Source: Actinomadura latina NBRC 106108 (GTDB taxonomy: Bacteria > Actinomycetota > Actinomycetes > Streptosporangiales > Streptosporangiaceae). From it: a stretch of DNA of 64,000 nt. The notes under the pieces were generated by a model. It was not told where the DNA came from, did no database searches, and saw only the letters and a program-made list of their open reading frames with translations. Both the position numbers and the translations under genes were made by a program. The DNA lies in NCBI RefSeq assembly GCF_001552195.1, contig NZ_BCQS01000027.1, positions 62,001-126,000 on the forward strand, written 5' to 3'. This document shows, in pieces, positions 8,979-17,649 of this stretch; position 1 is the first letter of the stretch, and each line of letters begins with the position of its first letter.

Positions 8979-9793
8979 GCCGTCACCGCTGCGAGCGGGC
9001 GGACGGGGGAGCCGGTGCCGCCCCTGATCCGCAGCGGGGCCAGCACGAACACGAACTCGTGCAGCCCGGCCTCGGCGAGGGCCTCCAGGTTCAGGTGCTC
9101 CAGGATGAAGATGCCCGCTTCCACCAGCAGGATCCGGTGCACGGGCAGGACGGCGTGCCCGGCGCCCTCCGGGATCTGCTCGTAGGCGGTCGTGTCGGCG
9201 CCCGTCGCGACGATGCCCCGCTCGGCGAGCCAGCGCGCGGCGGACGGGGTCGCGCCGGGGACGCCGGTCTCCCTGCCGAGGTAGGCGGCCGCGTCGCCGA
9301 AGTTGCGGGACCAGCCGGTGCGGATCAGCGCCACGTCGCCCGCGCCGGGTCCGGTTCCGGCGCGCTCGGCGGCGAGGTCCAGGTCCCGGGCGGTCACGCC
9401 GTAGCCGGGCGGCAGTGTCGCCACCTCGTGGACGGCCGCCACGTCCAGCAGCACGCCCCGGCGGAGCAGGCCCGGGAGGTTCTCGGCGCCGTGCTGGGAG
9501 AAGGAGCCGCCGTGCTGGGCGCCGGCGGCGGAGATCCCGCCGTGCAGCTCCCCCTTGTGGCTGACGTGCGACAGCGCGTCGATGTGCGTGCCGACGTGCC
9601 CGCCGGTCACGATGATCTCGTTGGCGGCGGACCCGCCGTCCGGGCGCTCCATGTCGCCGTGCCGCCGGATCAGCGTCATCCGGAAGCCGGGATGGTTCGG
9701 GGAGCAGGGCATCCCGGTGAAGAACGGCTGGCCCAGCTCGATCAGCCGGACCCCGCCGGAGACGGCCGCGAGCAGCGGATCCTGCGAGTTCAT
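8975..9793 (-). CDS. Cyclase family metal-dependent hydrolase (kynurenine formamidase-like)
   Basis: A 272-aa protein starting MNSQDPLLAAV. The metal motif HVGTHIDALSH of the cyclase/kynurenine formamidase/isatin hydrolase family is intact, and HGAENLPGLLRRGVLLD follows. Members hydrolyse amides, formamides or cyclic imide-like bonds. Its ATG overlaps the lyase stop by one base (TGATG on the minus strand), and its own stop overlaps MmgE/PrpD by 4 bp. In this setting it may open or trim an amide intermediate; the substrate is unknown. Confidence 0.87.
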   Translation of the reverse strand: MNSQDPLLAAVSGGVRLIELGQPFFTGMPCSPNHPGFRMTLIRRHGDMERPDGGSAANEIIVTGGHVGTHIDALSHVSHKGELHGGISAAGAQHGGSFSQHGAENLPGLLRRGVLLDVAAVHEVATLPPGYGVTARDLDLAAERAGTGPGAGDVALIRTGWSRNFGDAAAYLGRETGVPGATPSAARWLAERGIVATGADTTAYEQIPEGAGHAVLPVHRILLVEAGIFILEHLNLEALAEAGLHEFVFVLAPLRIRGGTGSPVRPLAAVTA

Positions 9794-10647
9794 CACTGGC
9801 CTTCCTCGGCGGTACGGGCGGCGGACGCGGCGGCGTCGAGCAGCCAGGCGGCGCGCTCGACGACGGCCTTGTCCACGAACCGCCCGGCGGAGTCGATCCA
9901 GGCGGCGTCGCCGTGTTCGGCGAGCCCGCCCATGACGTCGCGCGCCCACGCGACGTCGTCCGGGTCGGGGACGCACGCCTCGTGGACGGCGGGGATCTGC
10001 GCGGGATGGATCACCGACCGGCCGAAGAACCCGGCCCGCCGCCCGGCGAGGGTGTCGGCGCGCAGCCCGTCCAGGTCGCGGACGGCCGTCCACACGCTCT
10101 GCGGCGGGGACGGCAGCCCGGCCGCGCGGGCGGCCACCACGACCCGGGACCGCGGCCACGCCAGCGCCTCGCCGCCCGCGACCCGCAGGTCGGCGGCGAG
10201 GTCGGCCTCGCCGAGCGAGATCCCGGCGACCAGCGGGTGCGCGGTCGCGAGCGGCAGCGCGTTCTCGACGCCGAGCGCCGACTCCACGACGGGGAGCACC
10301 GGCACGCCGAGCGCGTCGGCGACGCGGCGCAGCTCGCCCGGGTCCTCGCACTTGGGGACCCGTACCCCGGCGAGGGCGGACGGCGCCGCCGACACCGCGG
10401 CCGACATCGCCGTGGCCAGCAGCGCGACGTCGGCGGCGCCGTCCGGGGAGGCGGGCGGGTTGATCCGCACGTACGCGGCGTGCCCGGCGGCCAGCGTGTC
10501 CAGGACGTTGCGGCGCGCGTCCCGCTTGGCGGACGGCGCGACGGCGTCCTCCAGATCGAGGATCACCGCGTCGGCGCCGGAGGCCAGCGCCGTGCCGATC
10601 CGGCCGGGCCGGTCGCCCGGTACGTACAGCCAGGAGCGGGGCGTCAT
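9793..10647 (-). CDS. CitE/HpcH-type CoA-ester lyase
   Basis: A 284-aa HpcH/HpaI-aldolase/citrate-lyase-beta family protein. SWLYVPGDRPGRI opens the barrel, followed by DAVILDLEDAVAP, VLPVVESALGVENA and SVIHPAQIPAVHEAC. Stand-alone members cleave malyl-, citramalyl- or methylmalyl-CoA to an acyl-CoA plus glyoxylate or pyruvate. The ATG at 10647 overlaps the CoA-transferase stop by 4 bp, which couples CoA activation to C-C cleavage. The preferred 3-hydroxyacyl-CoA cannot be told from sequence. Confidence 0.87.
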   Translation of the reverse strand: MTPRSWLYVPGDRPGRIGTALASGADAVILDLEDAVAPSAKRDARRNVLDTLAAGHAAYVRINPPASPDGAADVALLATAMSAAVSAAPSALAGVRVPKCEDPGELRRVADALGVPVLPVVESALGVENALPLATAHPLVAGISLGEADLAADLRVAGGEALAWPRSRVVVAARAAGLPSPPQSVWTAVRDLDGLRADTLAGRRAGFFGRSVIHPAQIPAVHEACVPDPDDVAWARDVMGGLAEHGDAAWIDSAGRFVDKAVVERAAWLLDAAASAARTAEEGQ

Positions 10648-11831
10648 CGGATCACGCCCTTGGCCCGCAGGTCGTCCAGCGCGGCCTCGTCCACGCCGTA
10701 GCGGGCGAGGATCTCGGCGGTGTGCGCGCCGAGCGGCGGCCCCGCCGACTCGATCCGTCCCGGTGTCCGCGACAGCCGGAACAGCACGTTCTGCATCTTC
10801 ACCGGCCCCAGCTCGCCGTCCGGGACGGTCGCGATGGTGCCGAGCGCCTCGAACTGCGGGTCGGCCATGACGTCGGCGGCGGTGTAGACGGGCGCGACGG
10901 CGGCCTGCGCGTCCTCGAACGCCTTGACGACCTCGTCGCGGTCCCGCGCGGCGATCCAGGACCCGACCGCCTCGTCCAGGGTGCCGGCGTGCTTCGCGCG
11001 CTCCGCGCCCGTCGCGAACCACGGCTCGTCGATCAGCTCGGGCCGCCCGACGAGCCGCATCACCCGCTCGGCGATCGACTGGGCGCTGGTGGAGATCGCG
11101 ACCCAGCCGCCGTCGCGGGTGCGGTAGGTGTTGCGCGGCGCGTTGTTGTGGGACCGGTTGCCGGTGCGGGCCTGCAGCTCGCCGAGCTGGTCGTAGGCGA
11201 TGATCTGCGGGCCGAGCAGGGTGAGGATCGGCTCGATGATGGCGAGGTCGACGACCTGGCCCTCGCCGGTGGCGTCCCGCGCGCGCAGCGCCGTCATGAC
11301 CGCGAACGCGGTGGTCAGCGCGGCGATCCCGTCGGCGAGGCCGAACGGCGGCAGGGTCGGCGGGCCGTCCGGCTCCCCGGTGATCGCGGCGAACCCGCTC
11401 ATCGCCTCGGCGAGCGTCCCGAATCCGGGCCGCTTCGCGTACGGCCCGGTCTGCCCGAACCCGGTGACCCGGGCGAGGACGAGCCGCGGGTTGATCTCCT
11501 TCAGCTCGTCGTAGCCGAGGCCCCAGCGCTCCAGCGTCCCCGGCCGGAAGTTCTCGATCACCACGTCGGCGTCGGCGGCCAGGCGGCGGAACAGGTCCTG
11601 CCCCTCGGGGGAGCCGAGGTAGAGCGTCATCGCCTTCTTGTTGCGGCCGAGCATCTTCCACCAGAGCCCGACGCCGTCGCGCTGCGCGCCGTGGCTGCGC
11701 ACCGGGTCGCCCCCGGGGTGCTCGATTTTGATGACGTCGGCCCCGAAGTCGCCGAGCAGCGTCGCGGCGAGCGGCCCGGCGAACAGCGTGGCCGCATCGA
11801 GCACCCGGATCCCGGACAGAGCGTCGGTCAT
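10644..11831 (-). CDS. CaiB/BaiF (family III) acyl-CoA transferase
   Basis: A 395-aa family III CoA transferase. Landmarks are GIRVLDAATLFAGPLAA, DFGADVIKIEHPGGDPVR, NKKAMTLYL, VVIENFRPGTLERWGLGY and GFGQTGPYAKRPGF. These enzymes move CoA from succinyl-CoA or another donor to a carboxylate such as oxalate, itaconate, mesaconate or citramalate. It is the promoter-proximal gene of the six-gene minus-strand run, so CoA activation is likely central to the pathway. ATG 11831 was chosen because family homology begins there; the open frame continues to 11984 without homology. Confidence 0.9.
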   Translation of the reverse strand: MTDALSGIRVLDAATLFAGPLAATLLGDFGADVIKIEHPGGDPVRSHGAQRDGVGLWWKMLGRNKKAMTLYLGSPEGQDLFRRLAADADVVIENFRPGTLERWGLGYDELKEINPRLVLARVTGFGQTGPYAKRPGFGTLAEAMSGFAAITGEPDGPPTLPPFGLADGIAALTTAFAVMTALRARDATGEGQVVDLAIIEPILTLLGPQIIAYDQLGELQARTGNRSHNNAPRNTYRTRDGGWVAISTSAQSIAERVMRLVGRPELIDEPWFATGAERAKHAGTLDEAVGSWIAARDRDEVVKAFEDAQAAVAPVYTAADVMADPQFEALGTIATVPDGELGPVKMQNVLFRLSRTPGRIESAGPPLGAHTAEILARYGVDEAALDDLRAKGVIR

Positions 11832-11851
11832 GGACGGTACCGCCTTCACGG

Positions 11852-11876
11852 GAATGTTCCTCTGAGAGAAACAGTC
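11852..11876. promoter_or_regulatory. Putative operator for the CoA-transferase operon
   Basis: GAATGTTCC at 11852-11860 is followed after 7 nt by GAAACAGTC, matching the complementary arm GGAACATTC at 7 of 9 positions. It lies about 20 bp upstream of the CoA-transferase start and repeats the perfect site at 12003-12027. It is probably a weaker copy of the same operator. Confidence 0.5.
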
Positions 11877-12002
11877 TGGACAGCTCGGTCGAATCGTAGC
11901 CGCTCCAACCCTTTCAAGTTGGCACTGGCTTCCGAGTCGCGTCAAGTCAGCCGAAGTGTTGACCGATGCTGTGACGGGTGCCACGATGACGCATCAGCGA
12001 CG

Positions 12003-12027
12003 GAATGTTCCTCTCGGCGGAACATTC
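12003..12027. promoter_or_regulatory. Perfect inverted repeat GAATGTTCC-N7-GGAACATTC, putative IclR operator
   Basis: Two perfect 9-bp arms are separated by 7 nt, 77 bp upstream of the hydantoinase ATG. Each arm is itself close to GGAA-N2-TTCC, resembling the GGAA...TTCC palindromes bound by E. coli IclR and AllR. The IclR regulator is the second gene of the transcript reading away from this site. Binding by that regulator is inference. Confidence 0.6.
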
Positions 12028-12104
12028 GCCGATTGCGGGCACGGCGGAGGTCGGACGGGCCGCCGCCCGCCACGAGACCGCCCGCGGGCATTGAGGAGTG
12101 CGCG

Positions 12105-13574
12105 ATGGCCACGACCGAGCTGCTGCTGAAGAACGTGCGGGTGGTCCGCCCCGACGCCGCCGAAGGCACCGAGCCGGAGCGCGCGGACATCGCCGTCAAC
12201 GGCGGCACCATCGTCCGGGTCGCCCCGGACCTGCCCGGCGACGACGCCGCCACCGTGATCGACGGACGCGGGCGGCTCGCCTTCCCGGGCGTGGTCGACG
12301 CCCACCAGCACTGGGGCATCTACAACGAGCTGGCCGCCGACACCCGCACCGAGAGCCGCGCCTGCGCGCAGGGCGGCGTCACCACGTCCCTGACCTACAT
12401 GCGCACCGGCCAGTACTACCTGAACAAGGGCGGGCCGTACCGGGAGTTCTTCCCCGAGGTGCTGAGCGCGGCGCAGGGCAACGCCTACGTCGACTACGCC
12501 TTCCACCTGGCGCCGCTGACGGCCGAGCACATCGACGAGATCCCGTACCTGGTCGAGGAGCACGGCGTCACGTCCTTCAAGATCTTCATGTTCTACGGCG
12601 GCCACGGGCTGCACGGGCGCTCGTCCCACCAGAGCGACTTCCTCATGACGCCGCCCGGCGAGCGCTACGACGTCGCGCACTTCGAGTTCGTCATGCGCGG
12701 CGTCCAGCGGGCCCGCGAGCGGCTCGTCGGCTACGCGCCGCACATCTCGCTGTCGCTGCACTGCGAGACCGCCGAGATCATGACCGCCTACACCCGGCTC
12801 GTCGAGCAGGACGGGTCGCTGTCGGGCCTGCGCGCCTACAGCGCGTCCCGCCCGCCGCACTCGGAAGGGCTGGCCGTCACCACCGCCGCCTACCTGGCGC
12901 ACGAGACGGGCCTGCCCAGCATCAACCTGCTGCACCTGTCGTCGGAGAAGGCGCTGTCGGCGGCGCTGACCATGGCGGAGGCGTTCCCGCACATCGACTT
13001 CCGCCGCGAGGTCACCATCGGGCACCTGCTCGCCGACGTCGACACCGCGCACGGCCTGGGCGGCAAGGTCAACCCGCCGCTGCGCGAACGCTCCGACGTG
13101 GAGGCGCTGTGGCGGCACGTCCTGGCCGGGGATGTCGACTGGGTCGTCAGCGACCACGCCTGCTGCCGGGACGAGATGAAGTTCGGCGCCGACCGCGACG
13201 ACGTCTTCCTGGCCAAGTCCGGGTTCGGCGGCGCCGAGTACCTGCTGCCCGGCCTGGTCGGCGAGGGACTCAAGCGCGGCCTGCCGCTGCGCCGCGTCGC
13301 GCAGCTGACGTCCTGGAACCCGGCCCGCCGTTACGGCCTGCTCACCAAGGGCACGATCGCCGAGGGCTACGACGCCGACATCGCCCTGGTCGACCCCGAC
13401 GCGTCCTGGACGGTCCGCGCCGCCGACTCCGAATCCACCCAGGAGTACACGCCGTTCGAAGGGTTCGCGATGACGGCCCGCGTCACCGACACCTTCGTCC
13501 GCGGCCACCACGTCCACAGCGGCGGGGCGATCACCGGCGACCCGGTCGGCCGCTACCTGCACCGCGGCCGGTGA
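12105..13574 (+). CDS. Hydantoinase/dihydropyrimidinase-like cyclic amidohydrolase
   Basis: A 489-aa amidohydrolase with the full dinuclear metal set of D-hydantoinases: His67 and His69 (DAHQHW), carbamylation lysine Lys159 (TSFKIF), His219 (SLHCE), His277 (LLHLSS) and Asp350 (VSDHACC). Such enzymes hydrolyse a cyclic amide bond in hydantoins, dihydropyrimidines, allantoin or imides. GGAG at about 12094 precedes ATG 12105. It is divergent from the CoA-transferase operon across a 273-bp control region and is followed 16 bp later by an IclR gene. The position suggests it catalyses the entry step of the island's pathway; the ring substrate is unknown. Confidence 0.88.
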   Translation: MATTELLLKNVRVVRPDAAEGTEPERADIAVNGGTIVRVAPDLPGDDAATVIDGRGRLAFPGVVDAHQHWGIYNELAADTRTESRACAQGGVTTSLTYMRTGQYYLNKGGPYREFFPEVLSAAQGNAYVDYAFHLAPLTAEHIDEIPYLVEEHGVTSFKIFMFYGGHGLHGRSSHQSDFLMTPPGERYDVAHFEFVMRGVQRARERLVGYAPHISLSLHCETAEIMTAYTRLVEQDGSLSGLRAYSASRPPHSEGLAVTTAAYLAHETGLPSINLLHLSSEKALSAALTMAEAFPHIDFRREVTIGHLLADVDTAHGLGGKVNPPLRERSDVEALWRHVLAGDVDWVVSDHACCRDEMKFGADRDDVFLAKSGFGGAEYLLPGLVGEGLKRGLPLRRVAQLTSWNPARRYGLLTKGTIAEGYDADIALVDPDASWTVRAADSESTQEYTPFEGFAMTARVTDTFVRGHHVHSGGAITGDPVGRYLHRGR

Positions 13575-13590
13575 ACCCTAGGATCGTCGC

Positions 13591-14367
13591 GTGACCGACC
13601 AGACCGCCGCTCCGCCGTCGGGGGGCACCGAGGTCGCCGGGCGCGTGGCGGACGTGCTGCTGCTGTTCGCCGGCGGGCCCGAACACCTCGGCGTCACCGC
13701 CATCAGCCGCGAACTCGGCATCTCCAAGGCCGTCGTCTACCGCATCCTGCAGTCGCTGGTGTCGCGGGAGATGCTGGAGGCGGGCACGTCCGGATACCGG
13801 CTCGGCCCCGCAGCCGTCGCGCTCGGCGTCAGCGCGCTGCGCCGCTCCAACGTCCGCGACGCCGCCGCCCCGGTACTGCGCCGGCTGCGGGACGACACCG
13901 GTGAGACGACCACGCTGTCCGGGCTGGCCGGCGACGAGCGGGTCTACCTCGACCAGTTCGAGAGCCCCCGCGAAGTCAAGATGACGGTCGAGGTCGGGCG
14001 GCGGTTCCCGCTGCACGCCGGCTCCTCCGGCCGCGCCATCCTCGCGGTCCTGCCCGCGGCGCGCCGCGAGGCCCTGCTCGCCCGGCCGCTGGCGGCGCTG
14101 ACCGGCCGGACCGTCACCGACCGGGCCGTGCTCCGCGCCCGGCTCGCCGAGACCGCCCGGGACGGCGTCGCCGTCTCCCTCGGCGAACGCCAGGCCGACG
14201 CGGCCTCGGTCGCCGCGCCCGTCTTCGGCCCCGACGGCCGGGTCGCCGGGTCGATCAGCGTCTGCGGGCCGGGCCATCGCTTCACGCCCGCGGCGATCGA
14301 CCGCTACCGGACCCTCGTCCGCGACGCCGCCGAGGAGATCACCCGGACGTGGACGACCCACCGCTAG
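13591..14367 (+). CDS. IclR-family transcriptional regulator
   Basis: A 258-aa regulator. The N-terminal winged helix (VADVLLLFAGGPEHLGVTAISRELGISK) is followed by the C-terminal effector domain (VGRRFPLHAGSSGRAILA; VAAPVFGPDGRVAGSISVCGP). The GTG start lies 16 bp after the hydantoinase stop, so the two genes are co-transcribed. IclR proteins usually sense pathway intermediates and bind palindromes in neighbouring promoters; the GGAA-N2-TTCC repeats at 11852 and 12003 are the natural candidates. It converges on the phosphodiesterase gene with a 4-bp overlap. Confidence 0.9.
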   Translation: MTDQTAAPPSGGTEVAGRVADVLLLFAGGPEHLGVTAISRELGISKAVVYRILQSLVSREMLEAGTSGYRLGPAAVALGVSALRRSNVRDAAAPVLRRLRDDTGETTTLSGLAGDERVYLDQFESPREVKMTVEVGRRFPLHAGSSGRAILAVLPAARREALLARPLAALTGRTVTDRAVLRARLAETARDGVAVSLGERQADAASVAAPVFGPDGRVAGSISVCGPGHRFTPAAIDRYRTLVRDAAEEITRTWTTHR

Positions 14368-15092
14368 ACGGTGCGGAAGTGCGTGGTCAGGCGGCCGCCG
14401 TCGTCCAGGAGGTGGAACGCCACGCCCGGGGGAGCGCCATGGTCGGCGACGTCGCCTCCCCGCCGGGGGAAGACGAGCGTCGAGACGACCCCGGGCGCGG
14501 TGAGCAGGGGCCGTCCCGCGAAGGTCGTCGCCGCCGCCGTGTGGGCGTGCCCGCACAGCACGGCCACGACCTGCGGGTGCCTGTCGATGACCCCGGCGAG
14601 GCGCTCCTCACCGAACTGCCGGATCTCGTCCACGTACGGGATGCCCTGCGTCACCGGCGGATGGTGGAAGCAGACGAACGCGGGCTCATCACGGGCGTTG
14701 GAGAGTTGCCGGTCGAGCCAGCCGATCGTCTCGTCGTCCATGAACCCGTGGTCCTCGCCGGGGACGGTCGAGTCGCACATCGCGAACACGGCGCCGGCGA
14801 TCTTGTGGGCGCGGTTGACCGGGCCGCCGTGCGGCGGCTCGTCCAGGAGACCCTCCCGATAGGGGCCGCGCACGTCGTGGTTGCCGGGGCAGGCCAGCAC
14901 CGGATGGGGTGAGGCCAGCAGCTTGCGGGCCTGCTCGTACTCGTCCGGCTCCCCGTGGTCGGCGATGTCCCCGGTGATGAGGACGGCGTCGAGCGGCAGC
15001 GAGTTCACATGGTCCATGACCCGCGCCATGCGTTCGGCCCTGTGGTCGCTCAGATCGAGGTGGGTGTCGCTGAGCTGGGCGAAAACAATCAT
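14364..15092 (-). CDS. Calcineurin-like metallophosphoesterase (CpdA/GpdQ type)
   Basis: A 242-aa protein with all class III phosphodiesterase metal motifs: SDTHLD, GDIADHG, GNHD, CFHHPP and GHAHTAA. Related enzymes hydrolyse cAMP or glycerophosphodiesters. The ATG at 15092 gives the standard MIVFAQLSDTHLDL start; the frame extends 30 nt further upstream without homology. It is divergent from the MocR gene across 47 bp. Substrate not resolved. Confidence 0.87.
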   Translation of the reverse strand: MIVFAQLSDTHLDLSDHRAERMARVMDHVNSLPLDAVLITGDIADHGEPDEYEQARKLLASPHPVLACPGNHDVRGPYREGLLDEPPHGGPVNRAHKIAGAVFAMCDSTVPGEDHGFMDDETIGWLDRQLSNARDEPAFVCFHHPPVTQGIPYVDEIRQFGEERLAGVIDRHPQVVAVLCGHAHTAAATTFAGRPLLTAPGVVSTLVFPRRGGDVADHGAPPGVAFHLLDDGGRLTTHFRTV

Positions 15093-15139
15093 GCTCGCGA
15101 ACCTAGGCGGGAACCGGACCAAGTTTAAGATCCAGTTTC

Positions 15140-16525
15140 ATGCCGAAAGATTGGGCCGGTTCCGTGGACCTCCATTTGCGCGTCGACACCGGCGGCGGCC
15201 GCCGCGCGGGCTTGGAGCGCGCCCTCCGCACCGCCATCGCGACGGGACGCCTCACGTCCGGCACACCGCTCCCGTCGACCCGCGCCCTCGCCGGCGAACT
15301 CGGCTTCTCGCGCGGCACGGTGACCGCCGCCTACGACCAGCTGATCGCCGAGGGCCACCTCGTCGCCGTGCCCGGCTCCGGAACCCGGGTCGCGCCGACC
15401 ACCGCCCCCGCGCCCGTCGCCGAACCGGCGTCCCCGGACGCCGCTGCGGCGCCGGCGCATGACCTGCGGCCAGGACGCCCCGACCTGAGCGCGTTCCCCT
15501 CGGCAGCATGGCTGCGCTCGACCCGCCGGGTGCTGGCGGCGGCGCCGCCCGACATGCACGCCCTCGGCGACCCGCGCGGCCGCCCCGAACTCCGCGAGGC
15601 GCTGGCCGGCTATCTCCGGCGGGCCCGGGGCGTCCACGCCGACCCCGCGCGGATAGTGATCACCTCCGGGTACGGGCAGGCCCTCGGGCTGCTCGCCGCC
15701 GTGCTCGCGGGTCCGTTCGCCATGGAGGAACCGGGGCACTTCTTCCACCGCGCCATCGTCGAGCGCGCCGGGCCGGAGATCGTGCCGCTTCCGGTGGACG
15801 ACCTGGGCGCGCGGACTGAGACGCTCGAGCACGCGGCCACGGCCGTGCTCACCCCGGCGCACCAGTACCCGTCCGGCGCGACCCTCCACCCCGACCGCCG
15901 CCGGGCGTTCGCCGCCTGGGCCCGCGGCACCGGCGGGATCGTCATCGAGGACGACTACGACGGCGAGTTCCGCTACGACCGCCAGCCCGTCGGCGCCCTC
16001 CAGGGGACCGCCCCCGACCACGTCGTCTACGGCGGCACCACGTCCAAGACCCTCGCCCCCGCGCTGCGCCTCGGCTGGGTCGTGCTGCCGAAGCACCTCG
16101 TCGAGCCGTTCGTCGAAGCCAAGCTGTTCGCCGACGCCCACACGCAGTCGCTGGCCCAGCTCGTCCTCGCCGATCTGATCGGCACCCACGCCTACGACCG
16201 GCACATCCGCGCGTCCCGCCTCCGCTACCGGCGCCGCCGGGACCTCCTGGCCGAGACGCTGCGCACCCGCGCCCCGCACGTCCGCGTGCAGGGCATCGCA
16301 GCCGGCCTGCACGCCCTCGTCCTGCTTCCCCCGGGCGGTCCGGGCGAGGACGAGATCATGCGGCGCGCCGCGTCCGCCGGCCTCGCCCTCACGCCGCTCC
16401 ACGACCACTGGCAGCACCCGGCCGGCCGCCCGCAGGGCTTCGTCGTCGGCTACAGCACGCCGCTCGGCGCCGCCTACCGGCCCGCCCTGGACGCGCTCTG
16501 CACCGTCCTCACGGAGCGGATCTAG
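15140..16525 (+). CDS. MocR/PdxR-type GntR-aminotransferase regulator
   Basis: A 461-aa two-domain protein. Residues 10-85 form a GntR winged helix (LPSTRALAGELGFSRGTVTAAYDQL). The rest is a class I aminotransferase fold with DDYDGEFRYDR and the PLP-lysine loop TTSKTLAPALRLGW. MocR proteins use the PLP domain as a sensor, commonly for pyridoxal phosphate or amino acids. No pdxST or transaminase target lies beside it, so its regulon is unknown. ATG 15140 is 47 bp from the divergent phosphoesterase start. Confidence 0.9.
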   Translation: MPKDWAGSVDLHLRVDTGGGRRAGLERALRTAIATGRLTSGTPLPSTRALAGELGFSRGTVTAAYDQLIAEGHLVAVPGSGTRVAPTTAPAPVAEPASPDAAAAPAHDLRPGRPDLSAFPSAAWLRSTRRVLAAAPPDMHALGDPRGRPELREALAGYLRRARGVHADPARIVITSGYGQALGLLAAVLAGPFAMEEPGHFFHRAIVERAGPEIVPLPVDDLGARTETLEHAATAVLTPAHQYPSGATLHPDRRRAFAAWARGTGGIVIEDDYDGEFRYDRQPVGALQGTAPDHVVYGGTTSKTLAPALRLGWVVLPKHLVEPFVEAKLFADAHTQSLAQLVLADLIGTHAYDRHIRASRLRYRRRRDLLAETLRTRAPHVRVQGIAAGLHALVLLPPGGPGEDEIMRRAASAGLALTPLHDHWQHPAGRPQGFVVGYSTPLGAAYRPALDALCTVLTERI

Positions 16526-16607
16526 GACCTTCGCCCGAGGTGAGAGGGGCCTCCGTACGGGCACGTCTGGATCTTCCTGACCCCGATCGCCGCCTGAACG
16601 CCGCTCC

Positions 16608-17180
16608 TCACCGTCCGGTCCAGAACGGGTCCCGGCCGATGAAGCCCAGCAGTCTGGCCTGGACGTCGGCGCCGGCGGGCACCTCGACCCGGGGCCCGTA
16701 CTGGCCGGAGGAGCGGAGGACCTCCTCCATCTCCTCCATCCCGCCGAGGAGCTCGGCGCAGAAGTCCGGGTCGAGGCGGTCGTCCTGGCCGGTGGCCCTG
16801 GCCAGATCCCAGGTGTGCATGAACACGTCGGCCGTGTAGAACCGGTCGATCGCGGGCGCCAGTGCCAGGGTGCCGATGTGCGGGTTGGTGAGCTTCCGGT
16901 CCGCCGTCCCGGGATCGTCCAGCACCGCCTGCACGCCGTCGCAGTGGACCTGCCACGCGGCGACCGGGTCCTCGTCCACCGACGGGCCGCGGGGCAGGTC
17001 GATGCCGGCGCCGGACGACAGGAAGCCGGGGAACCACTCGGTCAGGTGACGCACGACGTCGCGGGCGGTCCAGCCGTCGACCGGGGACGGCGCGTCCCAG
17101 GAGGCGGTGCCGCGGACCCGGTCGGTGAACAGGCCGGCGACCTCGCGGTGCCGCTCGTCCGGGCGGTCAGACAGTGCCAT
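16608..17180 (-). CDS. TIGR03086-type DinB/mycothiol-associated metal-binding protein
   Basis: A 190-aa four-helix protein. DGWTARDVVRHLTEW, HCDGVQAVL and DVFMHTWDLARATG carry the three histidines typical of the DinB/maleylpyruvate-isomerase-like (TIGR03086) metal site. Some members are mycothiol-dependent; function here is unknown. It overlaps the SRPBCC gene by 14 bp and is the third gene of an ArsR-SRPBCC transcript. Confidence 0.82.
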   Translation of the reverse strand: MALSDRPDERHREVAGLFTDRVRGTASWDAPSPVDGWTARDVVRHLTEWFPGFLSSGAGIDLPRGPSVDEDPVAAWQVHCDGVQAVLDDPGTADRKLTNPHIGTLALAPAIDRFYTADVFMHTWDLARATGQDDRLDPDFCAELLGGMEEMEEVLRSSGQYGPRVEVPAGADVQARLLGFIGRDPFWTGR

Positions 17181-17649
17181 CGGCGATCAGCCTCTCCAGC
17201 TTGGCGTAACCCTCGTTGACTCCGGTCTCCATACCGCTGCGCAGCCACGCGTCGCGGCTCTCGAAGCTGTCGACCAGTGACTGCGCCCGCAGCCGGGTGC
17301 GGCCGTCGCCCAGGTCCTCGAACCACAGCGTCTCCAGCGCGACCGCGTCGGGCTCGCCCTCGAACGTGAAGGTCTGGACGATGCGGTCCGGCCGCACCTC
17401 GTGGAAGCAGCCGTGGAATCCGTACTCGGTGCCGTCGTGCACCGAGACGTACCGCCAGCTGCCACCGGTCCGCGCGTCCCAGTGCTCGATGCGGGTGACC
17501 GTGACGTCCGGGCCCACCCACTGGACGAACAGCTCGGAGTCGGTGTGCGCGCGGAGCAGCTGCTCGGGCTTGGCCGCGAAGTCACGCGTCATCCGGATGA
17601 CCGGCACGTTCGGGTCGGCTTCGATCGCGGTCTCTTCGTTCTTGCTCAT
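17167..17649 (-). CDS. SRPBCC (AHSA1-like) domain protein
   Basis: A 160-aa START/Bet v1-like protein: IRMTRDFAAKPEQLLRAHTD, FVQWVGPD, GGSWRYV and ETLWFEDLGDGRTRL are family hallmarks. These proteins bind hydrophobic ligands in a cavity. The ATG at 17649 has GGGAG just upstream. The gene overlaps the ArsR gene by 68 bp in another frame, the usual ArsR-AHSA1 arrangement in actinobacteria. Ligand unknown. Confidence 0.85.
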   Translation of the reverse strand: MSKNEETAIEADPNVPVIRMTRDFAAKPEQLLRAHTDSELFVQWVGPDVTVTRIEHWDARTGGSWRYVSVHDGTEYGFHGCFHEVRPDRIVQTFTFEGEPDAVALETLWFEDLGDGRTRLRAQSLVDSFESRDAWLRSGMETGVNEGYAKLERLIADGTV

